64,000 nt of DNA. Source: VXRD01 sp965232265 (GTDB lineage: Bacteria > Latescibacterota > UBA2968). A program made the position numbers and the translations under genes. The DNA is taken from the NCBI GenBank assembly GCA_965232265.1, contig CBDDPH010000002.1, positions 1,178,001 to 1,242,000 on the forward strand. The letters run 5' to 3'. The notes beneath the pieces are model-generated. The model was given only the letters and a program-made list of their open reading frames with translations. It was not told the DNA's origin and made no database searches. Of this stretch, positions 9,893-18,274 are shown piece after piece; position 1 is the stretch's first letter, and every line of letters starts with the position of its first letter.

Positions 9893-11016
9893 GTTCGTTT
9901 CCTTTTTATTTTTTTTCTTGCCAAACGCATCTCTTCCATTACTTCTGCATCGCGTTCACACAACAGTGCTTTGTCAAGCGCCCGTCTCGCCCGCCCGCCT
10001 CCAATTTTGCCCAGTGCCCAAGCCGCGTGTTGTCGCACGAGTGGCTCATCATCTGTCAGGGCATTTACCAGGGCGGGAACTTCAGATTTACCTCCCACAT
10101 TGCCCAATGCCACGGCAACATTTCGCAATAATCCACGCCGTTTGGCACGCTTGATTGGGCTGTTTTTAAATCGCTTAGAAAAAGCCTCTTGATCCATGTG
10201 TAGTAAGTCAGTCAGCGCGGGCGCATTCAAACCCTCGCGCGCCTGAAAAGCATTTTCAGAAGTCGGCTTTGCGTGTTTGAGATTCCAGGGGCATACTTCC
10301 TGACAGATATCACATCCAAAGACCCAGTTGCCCACGTCCGATCTCAAATCCCGCGGAATAGCGCCTTTCAATTCAATGGTCAAATAAGAAATACACCGCC
10401 GAGAATCCACGACATAAGGTTCTGGAATGGCGTCTGTTGGACACGCATCCATGCACTGCGTACAGGTGCCGCAGTGATCGGGTTGCGGGCGATCAATTTC
10501 GAGATCGAGATTCAGAATAATCTCGCCTAAAAAAAACCAGGACCCGCGGCTTTTGTCAATCAAGCAGGTGTGTTTCCCAAACCAGCCCAGCCCGGCTCGA
10601 GCGGCGAAATCGCGCTCCAGAACAGGCCCGGTATCGACATAGACCCGGCCCTCAGCAGAGGGTTCAATTTGCTGAATTTGAGATAGGAGTTGGAGCAAGC
10701 GGTCTTTCATGACGGTGTGATAATCATCGCCACGCGCATAGCGCGCAATCTGCCCTTTGGGCGCACCGTCATTATCGGATCCATCGGAACGGGGCTGATA
10801 ATTGAGGCCCACGCAGAGTACTGATTTGGCGTCTGGAAAAATCTGGCGAATATCTGACCTTCGATCCAGGTTGCGAGCCAAATACCCCATTTCCCCCGCG
10901 TAGCCCATCCCCAGCCACTTTTGATAAAACGCCCAGTGTTGCGGGGGATCTGCGGATGCAATCCCCACGGGATCAAATCCCAAACGCCGCGCCACATCCT
11001 TAATCCGACGGGTCAT
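9889..11016 (-). CDS. queG: Epoxyqueuosine reductase QueG
   Basis: Cobalamin-dependent Fe-S enzyme for the last step of tRNA queuosine synthesis. Two 4Fe-4S motifs are present (CGTCTQCMDACPTDAIP and CDICQEVCPWN), followed by a HEAT-like C-terminal region (ALVNALTDDEPLVRQHAAWA). The ATG at 11016 (MTRRIKDVA) was chosen because GGAG lies seven bases upstream; an earlier in-frame start would add 12 residues without a ribosome site. It overlaps miaB by 4 bases. Confidence 0.95.
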   Translation of the reverse strand: MTRRIKDVARRLGFDPVGIASADPPQHWAFYQKWLGMGYAGEMGYLARNLDRRSDIRQIFPDAKSVLCVGLNYQPRSDGSDNDGAPKGQIARYARGDDYHTVMKDRLLQLLSQIQQIEPSAEGRVYVDTGPVLERDFAARAGLGWFGKHTCLIDKSRGSWFFLGEIILNLDLEIDRPQPDHCGTCTQCMDACPTDAIPEPYVVDSRRCISYLTIELKGAIPRDLRSDVGNWVFGCDICQEVCPWNLKHAKPTSENAFQAREGLNAPALTDLLHMDQEAFSKRFKNSPIKRAKRRGLLRNVAVALGNVGGKSEVPALVNALTDDEPLVRQHAAWALGKIGGGRARRALDKALLCERDAEVMEEMRLARKKIKRKRT

Positions 11017-11036
11017 GCAGGTACTCCAAAAATAGA

Positions 11037-11062
11037 GGACAGGGCACAACAATGCCCTGTCC
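11037..11062 (-). terminator. Hairpin terminator behind the IscU-like gene
   Basis: Perfect 10-bp stem (GGACAGGGCA, 11037-11046, with 11053-11062) and 6-base loop, starting 8 bases after the IscU-like stop and followed on the minus strand by TCTATTTTT. It separates rny-IscU-like from queG. Confidence 0.75.
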
Positions 11063-11070
11063 CGCGATTC

Positions 11071-11445
11071 TCAGGTCTGACGAGCCAGTTTGTCAAGTGC
11101 ATTGCGAACGGCATCTACTGCCAGATCAGCGGCGTGTTTCCGCGTGGGTGGCAAGCCGCCAAGCGCAGTCTCGATATCGGCACGAACAATTTTAAACGCC
11201 TGAACGGGCGTTTTCCCAACCACCCATTCCGTGAGCACAGACCCCGAAGCAATGGTTGCAGCACATCCCTGTGCCCGGAAAAGAGCGCGGTCAATAACGC
11301 CGTCTCGGATGGCAATATGCAGGGATAGGGTCGCCCCCGAAGCGGGATTTTCTGCAAATCCAATCGCATCGGGGGTGTCTAATGCGCCGACATTTCTGGG
11401 ATGTTCAAAATGATCCCGTAAAATCGTGGAGTAATCATCAGACAT
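11071..11445 (-). CDS. IscU/NifU-N-like Fe-S scaffold homologue with missing ligand cysteines
   Basis: 124 residues from MSDDYSTIL. It has the family frame (DHFEHPRNVG, then QGCAATIASGSVLTEWV, then LPPTRKHAADLAVDA). Of the three cluster-ligand cysteines of IscU only the central one (QGC) remains: the first is Ser (NPASGA where NPxCGD is usual) and the third is Ala (KHAA where HCS is usual). It is therefore unlikely to act as a standard scaffold, although related degenerate forms exist. The start is 4 bases after the rny stop, indicating coupling, with no obvious SD. A terminator follows. Confidence 0.8.
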   Translation of the reverse strand: MSDDYSTILRDHFEHPRNVGALDTPDAIGFAENPASGATLSLHIAIRDGVIDRALFRAQGCAATIASGSVLTEWVVGKTPVQAFKIVRADIETALGGLPPTRKHAADLAVDAVRNALDKLARQT

Positions 11446-11449
11446 GGAA

Positions 11450-13132
11450 TTACGCGCCGGCCCGTGAAGAAGTTCCCGAGCGATAATTGCGTCCGCGCCG
11501 ACCATAGCGCCGCCCTCTACTGCGCGGAATGCGTTTGCCAGAGCGGCCAGCCCAACCTGTGGCAATTGTTTGTCTAATTACCGTGATCTGAACCTCGCCC
11601 GGATAGGTCATTTCTTCGCGGATACGCTCGGCAATTGCAAAGGACAGATCTTTGGCCTGTTCGTCGTTCACGCGCCCGGCATTGACCAGCACGCGCACTT
11701 CTCGCCCGGCATTGATGGCATAAGCATCGCGCACGCCATCGAAAGATTGCGCCACCTCTTCTAAATCGCGCACCCGTTTGATATATCCTTCGGCATCGTC
11801 GCGCCGAGCACCGGGACGCGATGAAGAAATCGCATCGGCTGCCTTGACCAAAAACGAAAGCGGGGTGGAAGCCTCCGCCTCGCCATGGTGATAGAAAATG
11901 CCGTTGATAACCTCTTTGCCCTCGCCGTATTTGCCAGCCAGATGCGCGCCAATGTCGGTGTGTTTGCCCTCGAGTTCCTGGTCCACGGCTTTGCCGATAT
12001 CGTGCAATAGCCCACATCGCCGCGCGAGTTTTTCATCCATGCCCAATTCTGCTGCCATTGCACCGGCCAGAAAAGCCACTTCTTTGGAATGCCCCAAAAC
12101 GCTTTGCCCATAACTCGTGCGATACTTGAGTTTTCCGACCAGTTTGACCAGTTCCGGATGCAATGATTCAATACCCAATTCGCGCACTGCCTGACGGCCT
12201 TCTTCGGCAATAAGTGAGTAGATCTTCTTTTCGCAGTTGGCAACAACCGCTTCAACGCGGCTTGGATTGATGCGGCCGTCGCGCACCAATTGCTCCATAG
12301 ACAGACGCGCCACATCGCGCTTGACCGGATCAAAGCTGGATAAGACAACCGCCTCGGGCGTATCGTTCACAATGACTTTCACACCGGTGGCGGCTTCAAA
12401 CGCAATGATATTGCGCCCCTCTTTGCCGACAATCCGCCCCTTGATATGATCATCGGGCAATGTGACAACCGATATGGATGACTGAACGGTTTGATCGGTG
12501 GAACAGCGTTCTATTGCCTGTGCCAGAATTTTCTTGGCCTCGCGGTCAGCTCGTTCTCTGGCGTGATCGATAATTTCGCGGCCGATATTTGCTGCTGTCT
12601 GCCGCAGGGAATGGCGAATGTTTTCGAGTAACATATCACGGGCGCGATCGACATTCATACCCGAAATACGCTCCAGTTGTGCCCGTTGTTGATCGAGAAC
12701 ATCGGTCAGTTCCAGCTCTCGTTTTTCCAAACGGACGGCTTTTTGATTTCCCTCTTGTTCCCGCCGGGTTAAGGTCTTTTCGCGCTGGCTTGCAACTTCG
12801 GCCTGTTTTGCGAGACGAGTCTCTTGTTCCTGCAATTCTCCATTTCGGCGATCTAAGGCACGCTGTTTTTTATCAAAAGACTTTTCAATTTCCGCCTTTT
12901 CTTCATACCAACTGTTTTTAATTTCTAAAAAAGCAGCCTTGCGATCTCGGTCTTCCTGTTTCGCGAGTTTGATTGCGCGTTTTTCTGCCTGCTGTTCAAT
13001 ATCTCGCATTTTTCTATCTCTAATGTGGGTGCCAATAAACCACCCGATTCCAAACGTAATAAGGGCAATGGCAACTGCCAGATAGATGATAATGTTCGTT
13101 GCCATTGAAGCTCCCTGAAATAGCATGTCCAT
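11450..13132 (-). CDS. rny: Ribonuclease Y
   Basis: Membrane-anchored endoribonuclease that starts mRNA decay. N-terminal transmembrane helix (about 12-34), charged coiled coil (about 40-200), KH domain (about 219-285, GRIVGKEGRN) and HD domain with His 348 and His377-Asp378 (LLHDIGK). After the usual family end (ITVIRQT, about 521) there is an extra tail of about 39 residues rich in Arg and Ser. The start is ATG with AGGAGG five bases upstream; a second ATG nine codons on also has GGGAG. Its leader is long and structured (see 13201-13298). Confidence 0.95.
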   Translation of the reverse strand: MDMLFQGASMATNIIIYLAVAIALITFGIGWFIGTHIRDRKMRDIEQQAEKRAIKLAKQEDRDRKAAFLEIKNSWYEEKAEIEKSFDKKQRALDRRNGELQEQETRLAKQAEVASQREKTLTRREQEGNQKAVRLEKRELELTDVLDQQRAQLERISGMNVDRARDMLLENIRHSLRQTAANIGREIIDHARERADREAKKILAQAIERCSTDQTVQSSISVVTLPDDHIKGRIVGKEGRNIIAFEAATGVKVIVNDTPEAVVLSSFDPVKRDVARLSMEQLVRDGRINPSRVEAVVANCEKKIYSLIAEEGRQAVRELGIESLHPELVKLVGKLKYRTSYGQSVLGHSKEVAFLAGAMAAELGMDEKLARRCGLLHDIGKAVDQELEGKHTDIGAHLAGKYGEGKEVINGIFYHHGEAEASTPLSFLVKAADAISSSRPGARRDDAEGYIKRVRDLEEVAQSFDGVRDAYAINAGREVRVLVNAGRVNDEQAKDLSFAIAERIREEMTYPGEVQITVIRQTIATGWAGRSGKRIPRSRGRRYGRRGRNYRSGTSSRAGA

Positions 13133-13200
13133 TGGAGCCTCCTGTCAAAATTCAAATCCGGTTTTATATCCAGAACGCAGGTGCGAAAGATATTTTTACA

Positions 13201-13298
13201 CAGCTTCTGCACAAACTGCGCCGATGCGTTATACGCATCGCAAATAAGAAAAAATATGAAAAAAATAGACGTCATGCGTTTTTATTCCTCAGAAGCTG
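13201..13298 (-). other. Structured leader upstream of rny
   Basis: Gap 13133-13347 holds a 9-bp perfect complement (13201-13209 with 13290-13298, CAGCTTCTG) enclosing a hairpin of 8 bp with a 3-base loop (13222-13229 with 13233-13240). In minus-strand RNA these form a nested fold about 70 bases before the rny start. I recognise no known riboswitch, and no open frame longer than a few codons lies here. Confidence 0.45.
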
Positions 13299-13347
13299 GC
13301 TTAAAGCGATAAAGGGGTGTTATGTGGTGATGTTTTAAAGGACTCAA

Positions 13348-13378
13348 AAGGGAGGAATCGCGAGGCGACCCCTCCCTT
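13348..13378 (-). terminator. Terminator of the sod-peroxiredoxin-Fe-S carrier operon
   Basis: 8-bp stem (AAGGGAGG, 13348-13355, with 13371-13378), about 30 bases after the last stop codon, followed on the minus strand by TTGAGT, a weak T run. Confidence 0.6.
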
Positions 13379-13408
13379 CAACACACGGGCTTTTCTACAA
13401 AGCGATGT

Positions 13409-13735
13409 TTACACGCTAAATGATTCTCCACAGCCACACTGATTTCTGGCATTGGGATTGTTAAATCGAAATCCCGTTCCCATCAGGCCATCGTCGTAGT
13501 CCAGTTCAGTGCCTGTCAAAAAGAGCGCGCTTTTCATATCGACAAAAACCCGAACGCCATAAGCTTCAATTACGCTGTCATCTGCGCGGGTAGTCTCATC
13601 GAAGTCGAGCTGATATTGAAGGCCAGAACATCCGCCGCCGATCACTTTCAAGCGCAAACCATGACCTTCGGGACGTCCTTCTCTGTCCATGAGCTCTTTA
13701 ATTTTGCCCGCTGCTGTTTCTGTGACGCAGACCAT
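13409..13735 (-). CDS. A-type iron-sulfur carrier protein (IscA/ErpA family)
   Basis: 108 residues, MVCVTETAAGKI through the C-terminal CGCGESF. The three conserved cysteines (GGGCSG and NQCGCG) bind the Fe-S cluster passed to apo-enzymes. The start is the ATG at 13735, preceded by GGAGG at 5 bases; the frame opens 11 codons earlier without a site. Last gene of a minus-strand operon with peroxiredoxin and superoxide dismutase, which fits a role in repairing oxidatively damaged clusters (inference). IscA versus ErpA cannot be decided from sequence alone. Confidence 0.93.
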   Translation of the reverse strand: MVCVTETAAGKIKELMDREGRPEGHGLRLKVIGGGCSGLQYQLDFDETTRADDSVIEAYGVRVFVDMKSALFLTGTELDYDDGLMGTGFRFNNPNARNQCGCGESFSV

Positions 13736-13746
13736 AAATGCCTCCA

Positions 13747-14226
13747 TTAACTCAACGCTTGCAGACACGCTTTAATCGCATCAAAATCGGGCAACTGGGT
13801 TGGATCGTCGGACACAGAAGCAAAACGCACCACGCCGCTTTTATCTACGACAAAAGCCGAACGCTTTGCCACGCCCTTAAATCCAATCAAGTCTTCGAAT
13901 TGCGATCCATAAGCCGCGCTGACTTCTTTGTTGAAATCGCTGAGCAGGGGAACGGTAATATCGTTTTCCTTTGCCCATGCTTCCTGGGCAAAGGGGCTAT
14001 CTACACTGATGCCCAAAACCTGTGCATCGAGGGCGTCGTAATCGGCCAGACCACCACTGACCGAGCACATTTCATCGGTACAGACGCCGGTATAAGCGAG
14101 TGGGAAAAACAAAATTACGACGTTTTTTTGCTCTCTGTAATCGCTCAGAGAAATATCGGTCATATCGTCGCCAGACTTTGATTTCAGCGTAAAATCTGGT
14201 GCCTGATCACCTACAGTAATACCCAT
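13747..14226 (-). CDS. Peroxiredoxin (AhpC/TSA superfamily)
   Basis: Thiol peroxidase of 159 residues. Active-site motif FPLAYTGVCTDEMC gives the peroxidatic Cys about 49 (PxxxTxxC). A second cysteine follows at 54; whether it serves as resolving cysteine is unclear. Resembles AhpE/Prx-like single-domain enzymes that reduce peroxides in the cytoplasm. The ATG at 14226 (MGITVGDQ) is preferred over one two codons earlier because AAGGA then has proper spacing. It lies between sod and the Fe-S carrier. Confidence 0.92.
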   Translation of the reverse strand: MGITVGDQAPDFTLKSKSGDDMTDISLSDYREQKNVVILFFPLAYTGVCTDEMCSVSGGLADYDALDAQVLGISVDSPFAQEAWAKENDITVPLLSDFNKEVSAAYGSQFEDLIGFKGVAKRSAFVVDKSGVVRFASVSDDPTQLPDFDAIKACLQALS

Positions 14227-14247
14227 TATCATATCCTTTGGAAAAAC

Positions 14248-14859
14248 TTACAGCGCAGCTTCGTAACGGCGATTGACTTCGTCCCAGTTAATCGTATTGG
14301 TCCAGGCTTCAATATAATCGGGACGCAAATTCTGATACTTGAGATAATAAGCGTGTTCCCACACATCGAGGCCGAGAATGGGCGTTCCGTCACCTGTCAT
14401 GATCGGATTATCTTGATTGGCAGTGCTCAAAATATCGAGCTTGCCGTCTTTGACCACGAGCCAGGCCCAACCACTGCCAAAGCGCGTTGTGGCAGCAGTG
14501 ACAAATTGTTCTTTTGCAGCTTCCACACCGCCCAAATCGGACCCAATAGCGCTGGCGACTGCGCCTGTTGGCCCACCACCGCCATTGGGGCTCATAATTG
14601 TCCAGAACAAACTGTGGTTGGCATGGCCGCCGCCATTGTTTTGAACAGCCGTGCGGATATCTTCTGGCACGCTGTCCAAATTGGTGATCAAACTTTCGAT
14701 AGACTGATTTGCCAGATCATCGTGCCCCTCAAGTGCGGCATTGAGATTGGTCACGTAGGCATTGTGGTGCTTGGAATGGTGAATTTCCATCGTCCGCGCG
14801 TCAATATGTGGTTCGAGTGCATCATAAGCATAGGGCAAGTCGGGCAATTGGTATGCCAT
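14248..14859 (-). CDS. Superoxide dismutase, Mn/Fe family
   Basis: 203 residues. Metal ligands His 27 (EIHHSKHHNAYV), His 82 (HANHSLFW), Asp 165 and His 169 (LDVWEHAYYLKYQN) are all present. The GGGHANHS context is the one usual in Mn-type or cambialistic enzymes rather than strict Fe-SOD. SD AAGGAG precedes the ATG. First gene of the sod-peroxiredoxin-Fe-S carrier operon, about 70 bases behind a near-consensus promoter. Confidence 0.95.
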   Translation of the reverse strand: MAYQLPDLPYAYDALEPHIDARTMEIHHSKHHNAYVTNLNAALEGHDDLANQSIESLITNLDSVPEDIRTAVQNNGGGHANHSLFWTIMSPNGGGGPTGAVASAIGSDLGGVEAAKEQFVTAATTRFGSGWAWLVVKDGKLDILSTANQDNPIMTGDGTPILGLDVWEHAYYLKYQNLRPDYIEAWTNTINWDEVNRRYEAAL

Positions 14860-14929
14860 TTTGAAACTCCTTGTTTAGAGATGAATCGTTAGAAATGAAT
14901 TGCGATAGCATGACTGACTTTGAGTTCAA

Positions 14930-14958
14930 AATATAATGAACTCCCATAAGGGCGTCAA
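14930..14958 (-). promoter_or_regulatory. Sigma70-type promoter of the sod operon
   Basis: Minus-strand TTGACG (14953-14958), 17-base spacer, TATATT (14930-14935). The adjoining CTCCCATAAGGG lies in the spacer. No known redox-regulator box recognised. Confidence 0.8.
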
Positions 14959-15026
14959 GTCCTTATACAAGTCGTTTATTTTATGTAACATAAATACTTA
15001 CAACAACTTGATATACGCCAAAAAAA

Positions 15027-15881
15027 TCATTTGATATGAACCAGTGCGTTGTCTATCAGGCGTGCATTGCCAAACCGCACTGCCACGGCCAGCAAAACGG
15101 AATTTTTTAGCTCAGCAACGGGTGTGAGATCTTTTGCATCGACGGCTTCGATATAGTCGATTTCTGCACTGCGCTGTGGTTCAATGACATCGCGCATAGC
15201 TTCAATGACCTTTTGGGCACGTCTTTCGCCTCGCGCGATCATTTTTTGTCCCACCATCAATGCGCGGTAAAGCGCGGGGGCTTCCCGCCGTTCTTCAGCA
15301 CCCAAATACGCATTTCTCGAACTCATCGCCAATCCGTCCGCTTCGCGCACTGTGGGGGCCATCAGTATCTCTACATCCAGGTTGAGATCGCGCACCATGC
15401 GTTGAATGACGATTGTTTGTTGCGCGTCTTTTTGTCCAAAGACAGCCACATGGGGTTTTACTGCCGCAAACAGTTTGGTCACGATTGTTGTCACACCTTC
15501 AAAATGCCCCGGACGACTTGCGCCACACAGCCTTTCGGTCAGCTTTGCCACGCGCACCGATGTTGCAAAATCTCCGGGATATATTTCTTTTTTCTCGGGC
15601 AAATATACGAGATGTGCGCCGTGTTGGTCGAGCAATTTCAGGTCCCGATCAATGTCTCTTGGATAGGCTGCGAGATCTTCGGTGGGACCAAATTGCAGGG
15701 GGTTGACAAAAATGCTCACCACAACCCGATCTGTTACTTTTAATGCCTGGCGCACGAGGCTGAGATGGCCTTCGTGTAGATATCCCATTGTGGGTACAAG
15801 CCCGATACGCAGGCCCGCCTGTCGGATACGGTCCGCTGCGCGGTGCATCTCGCGGACGGTTTTTATAATTTTTACGGCCAT
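15027..15881 (-). CDS. panC: Pantothenate synthetase
   Basis: ATP-dependent condensation of pantoate with beta-alanine. 284 residues. Nucleotide motifs PTMGYLHEGH (30-39) and VFGQKDAQQ are intact, as is the SSRN segment (MSSRNAYL). Its ATG shares one base with the panB stop (TAATG), so the two consecutive pathway steps are translationally coupled. Last gene of the folate/pantothenate operon; an AT-rich gap of about 145 bases follows. Confidence 0.97.
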   Translation of the reverse strand: MAVKIIKTVREMHRAADRIRQAGLRIGLVPTMGYLHEGHLSLVRQALKVTDRVVVSIFVNPLQFGPTEDLAAYPRDIDRDLKLLDQHGAHLVYLPEKKEIYPGDFATSVRVAKLTERLCGASRPGHFEGVTTIVTKLFAAVKPHVAVFGQKDAQQTIVIQRMVRDLNLDVEILMAPTVREADGLAMSSRNAYLGAEERREAPALYRALMVGQKMIARGERRAQKVIEAMRDVIEPQRSAEIDYIEAVDAKDLTPVAELKNSVLLAVAVRFGNARLIDNALVHIK

Positions 15882-16714
15882 TATTCGTCTATTCGCGCCC
15901 TGAATTGGCGCAGTTCCGCGCTCTTTATCTTAAAACGGTGTTTGTCTTCTGGAAATCGGTGTGCCTTGATATCTGCGACATAGTCTGCAAATGCCCGATG
16001 CATCTCCCCTTTGAGGTCGGTGTATGTTTTGACAAACCGATAATGGCTTTTGTAAACGCCCAGCATATCGTGTGCAACCAGCACCTGTCCATCGCATACA
16101 CGCCCGGCACCAATTCCAATGGTTGGTATGGACACCCGGTTGGTCACGACTTCGGCAATGCGCTCGGGCACGCATTCTAAAACCACGGCCAGCGCGCCGG
16201 CAGACGCCAAAGCATCGGCATCGTACAGGACATCGAGCGCTTCTTCGGCGCGGTCGCCAAACACGGGACGCTGACCCGTGCGCGTTTGGGGCGTATAGCC
16301 AACGTGTCCCACCACCGGGATACCCTCGGCGACTAGGGCCTCGACCTGGGGCGTTATATTGCGCCCCCCCTCGAGTTTAACCACTTCGGTGCCCGCAGAA
16401 ACCAATTGCCGCGCATTTTCTATTGCACGCTCCGGCGTTTCGTAAGCGCGATAGGGCAAATCTGCCATCAACAGCGCACTCACGACTCCGCGCCGCACCG
16501 CTTGCGTGTGGTGGCGCATATCATCCATTGTCACCTGCTGTGGGCTTTTATATCCCAACACATTGACGCCAACCGAGTCTCCCACAAAAATGACATCGAC
16601 ACCCGCAGCATCTTGAAAAACAGCCATGGGATGATCGTAACAGGTCAACACCGCAATGGGTTCGCCTCGTTGTTTCATCCGTGTGAGAGTTTCTGGTTTT
16701 ACCCGCGATCCCAT
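15881..16714 (-). CDS. panB: 3-methyl-2-oxobutanoate hydroxymethyltransferase
   Basis: Transfers a hydroxymethyl group from methylene-tetrahydrofolate to ketoisovalerate, the first committed step of pantothenate synthesis. 277 residues; family motifs VTCYDHPMA (LTCYD), FVGDSVGVNVLGY and GHVGYTPQ are present. It starts 3 bases after the kinase stop and is coupled to panC. The folate-dependent reaction may explain the co-location with folB and folK (inference). Confidence 0.97.
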   Translation of the reverse strand: MGSRVKPETLTRMKQRGEPIAVLTCYDHPMAVFQDAAGVDVIFVGDSVGVNVLGYKSPQQVTMDDMRHHTQAVRRGVVSALLMADLPYRAYETPERAIENARQLVSAGTEVVKLEGGRNITPQVEALVAEGIPVVGHVGYTPQTRTGQRPVFGDRAEEALDVLYDADALASAGALAVVLECVPERIAEVVTNRVSIPTIGIGAGRVCDGQVLVAHDMLGVYKSHYRFVKTYTDLKGEMHRAFADYVADIKAHRFPEDKHRFKIKSAELRQFRARIDE

Positions 16715-16717
16715 AGA

Positions 16718-17371
16718 TCAAATCCACCTCGTCTTGCCAGCTTCCATGTGTGTTGGTCGATAATAACGGGTTCCAGACGGAGGAGATTTAATTTGTGCCA
16801 GTAAATCCTCCAGGTGTTCTGGGCGATTTTCAAAATCGACCTCCGATACATTGACTGCGAGTAGCGGTGTGATCGAATAATGAAAGAAAAACTGGTTATA
16901 CGCTTCCAATAACTTCGAGATGTATTCTTTTGATATCTCTCTTTCATATCCGCGTTCATGGCGTCTTATACCCCGCATCAGATGATTGACTGTGGTCTGT
17001 AAATAAATCACCAGATCTGGACGGGGAAGTTTTGCACTCAATGTTTCGGCCAGTCGCTCATAGAGCGCGAATTCCGCATCATTGAGCGTCACATTGGCGT
17101 AGATGCGATCTTTTTCAAAAATAAAATTGCTGACCACAGCTTCTTGAAATAAGTCCATCTGATGGAGTTCTTGTTGCTGTCGATAGCGGCTTAGCATAAA
17201 AAAGACTTGGGTTTGAAAGCCATATTGATCGGGAGCCTCGTAGAACAAGGGCAAAAAGGGATTTTCTTCGGGTTCTTCAAGCAGCAGGCGGGCATTTAGA
17301 CGACGCCCTAAAAGGCGGGCGAAACGCTTTTTGCCCACACCTGTTACGCCTTCAATAGCTATATATCGCAA
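16718..17371 (-). CDS. Deoxynucleoside kinase family protein
   Basis: 217-residue P-loop kinase of the dCK/dGK type: IEGVTGVGKKRFARLL at the N-terminus (Walker A 8-15), a DRIYANV segment where the family has its DR(E/S) motif, and an RxxR-type lid (RGIRRHERGYER). The residue after the Walker lysine is Lys where Ser or Thr normally binds Mg, so activity is uncertain. Relatives often sit beside folK and panB. The start at 17371 is 17 bases after folK. Confidence 0.8.
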   Translation of the reverse strand: MRYIAIEGVTGVGKKRFARLLGRRLNARLLLEEPEENPFLPLFYEAPDQYGFQTQVFFMLSRYRQQQELHQMDLFQEAVVSNFIFEKDRIYANVTLNDAEFALYERLAETLSAKLPRPDLVIYLQTTVNHLMRGIRRHERGYEREISKEYISKLLEAYNQFFFHYSITPLLAVNVSEVDFENRPEHLEDLLAQIKSPPSGTRYYRPTHMEAGKTRWI

Positions 17372-17388
17372 TGCTAAATCCCCTGGTC

Positions 17389-17892
17389 TTATTTTCTGTT
17401 GATCAAATTGAGACCTTCAATTTTTCGCACGGGCAAATCCATGCCCAAAGAATCGGTCAAACATTGAATCGATTGATGCAGGACGGGGTGTTTGAGGTCG
17501 GGTTTGAGGTCGCAAAGCGGTATCAGGACGAATGCGCGCTCGTGCAGGCGTGGGTGTGGCACCTGCAAGCCCGGCTGGTTGATGACGGCATCGCCATACA
17601 ATAAAATATCGAGGTCCAGGGTGCGCGGTCCCCACCGTGTCTGACGCACGCGACCAAATTCGCGCTCAATTGCCAGTAGGCAATTCAATAAATTTCGCGC
17701 AGAGAGACGGGTATGGATTTGCAGAACTGCGTTGAGAAAATACGGCTGGTCAACTACACCTATCGGGGCGGTCTCATAGACTGCAGAGGCTGCGACAACG
17801 GCGATCTCGGGTTTTGCATCTATCATACCCGTCGCGTCCTGGAGCGTTTTTTCTCGATCTCCCAAATTCGCGCCAATGCCAATGTAGATCAC
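17389..17892 (-). CDS. folK: 6-hydroxymethyl-dihydropterin pyrophosphokinase
   Basis: 167 residues. GIGANLGDRE at the start, ETAPIGVVDQPYFLN, and the signature RWGPRTLDLDILLYG (HPPK motif) are complete. Provides the activated pterin for dihydropteroate synthesis. The start overlaps the folB stop by 4 bases, matching successive pathway steps. No folP in the window. Confidence 0.96.
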   Translation of the reverse strand: MIYIGIGANLGDREKTLQDATGMIDAKPEIAVVAASAVYETAPIGVVDQPYFLNAVLQIHTRLSARNLLNCLLAIEREFGRVRQTRWGPRTLDLDILLYGDAVINQPGLQVPHPRLHERAFVLIPLCDLKPDLKHPVLHQSIQCLTDSLGMDLPVRKIEGLNLINRK

Positions 17893-18248
17893 GTTTCACG
17901 TCTCACTTCAACTTCAACGCCATCGAAATTGACGGATACTGGCGGATTGGGTTTGCGAACTCGCACGAGGAGTTTTGACAATCCCAATTCCGACTGCAAA
18001 ACATCGGCGATGCGGTCTGCCAGGGCTTCGACAAGGCCAAACCTTTCTCCTGTCACCACTTGCTCGACTATTTTACAGACGCGCGGATAATCGACAGCCC
18101 GAGGCGTATCCTTGTGTGCAAATCCCCTGAAATTGCCATAGATTTCTACGTCAACTTCAAATTTTTGACCGAGTTTGGCCTCTTCTTCAAACAGCCCATG
18201 GTAGCCGTAAAAAGCCATATTTTTTATTCTCAGTACGTCATTTGTCAT
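17889..18248 (-). CDS. folB: Dihydroneopterin aldolase
   Basis: 119 residues; FYGYHGLFEEEAKLGQKFEVDVE contains the substrate-binding YGYHG..xEE pattern, and a conserved lysine-valine strand (KLLVRVRKPNPPV) lies near the C-terminus. Converts dihydroneopterin to hydroxymethyl-dihydropterin. Overlaps folK by 4 bases. The ATG has little Shine-Dalgarno character, so it may depend on coupling with ygfZ 26 bases upstream. Confidence 0.93.
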   Translation of the reverse strand: MTNDVLRIKNMAFYGYHGLFEEEAKLGQKFEVDVEIYGNFRGFAHKDTPRAVDYPRVCKIVEQVVTGERFGLVEALADRIADVLQSELGLSKLLVRVRKPNPPVSVNFDGVEVEVRRET

Positions 18249-18274
18249 GGTGCTAATATTTACAATTCCATGTG

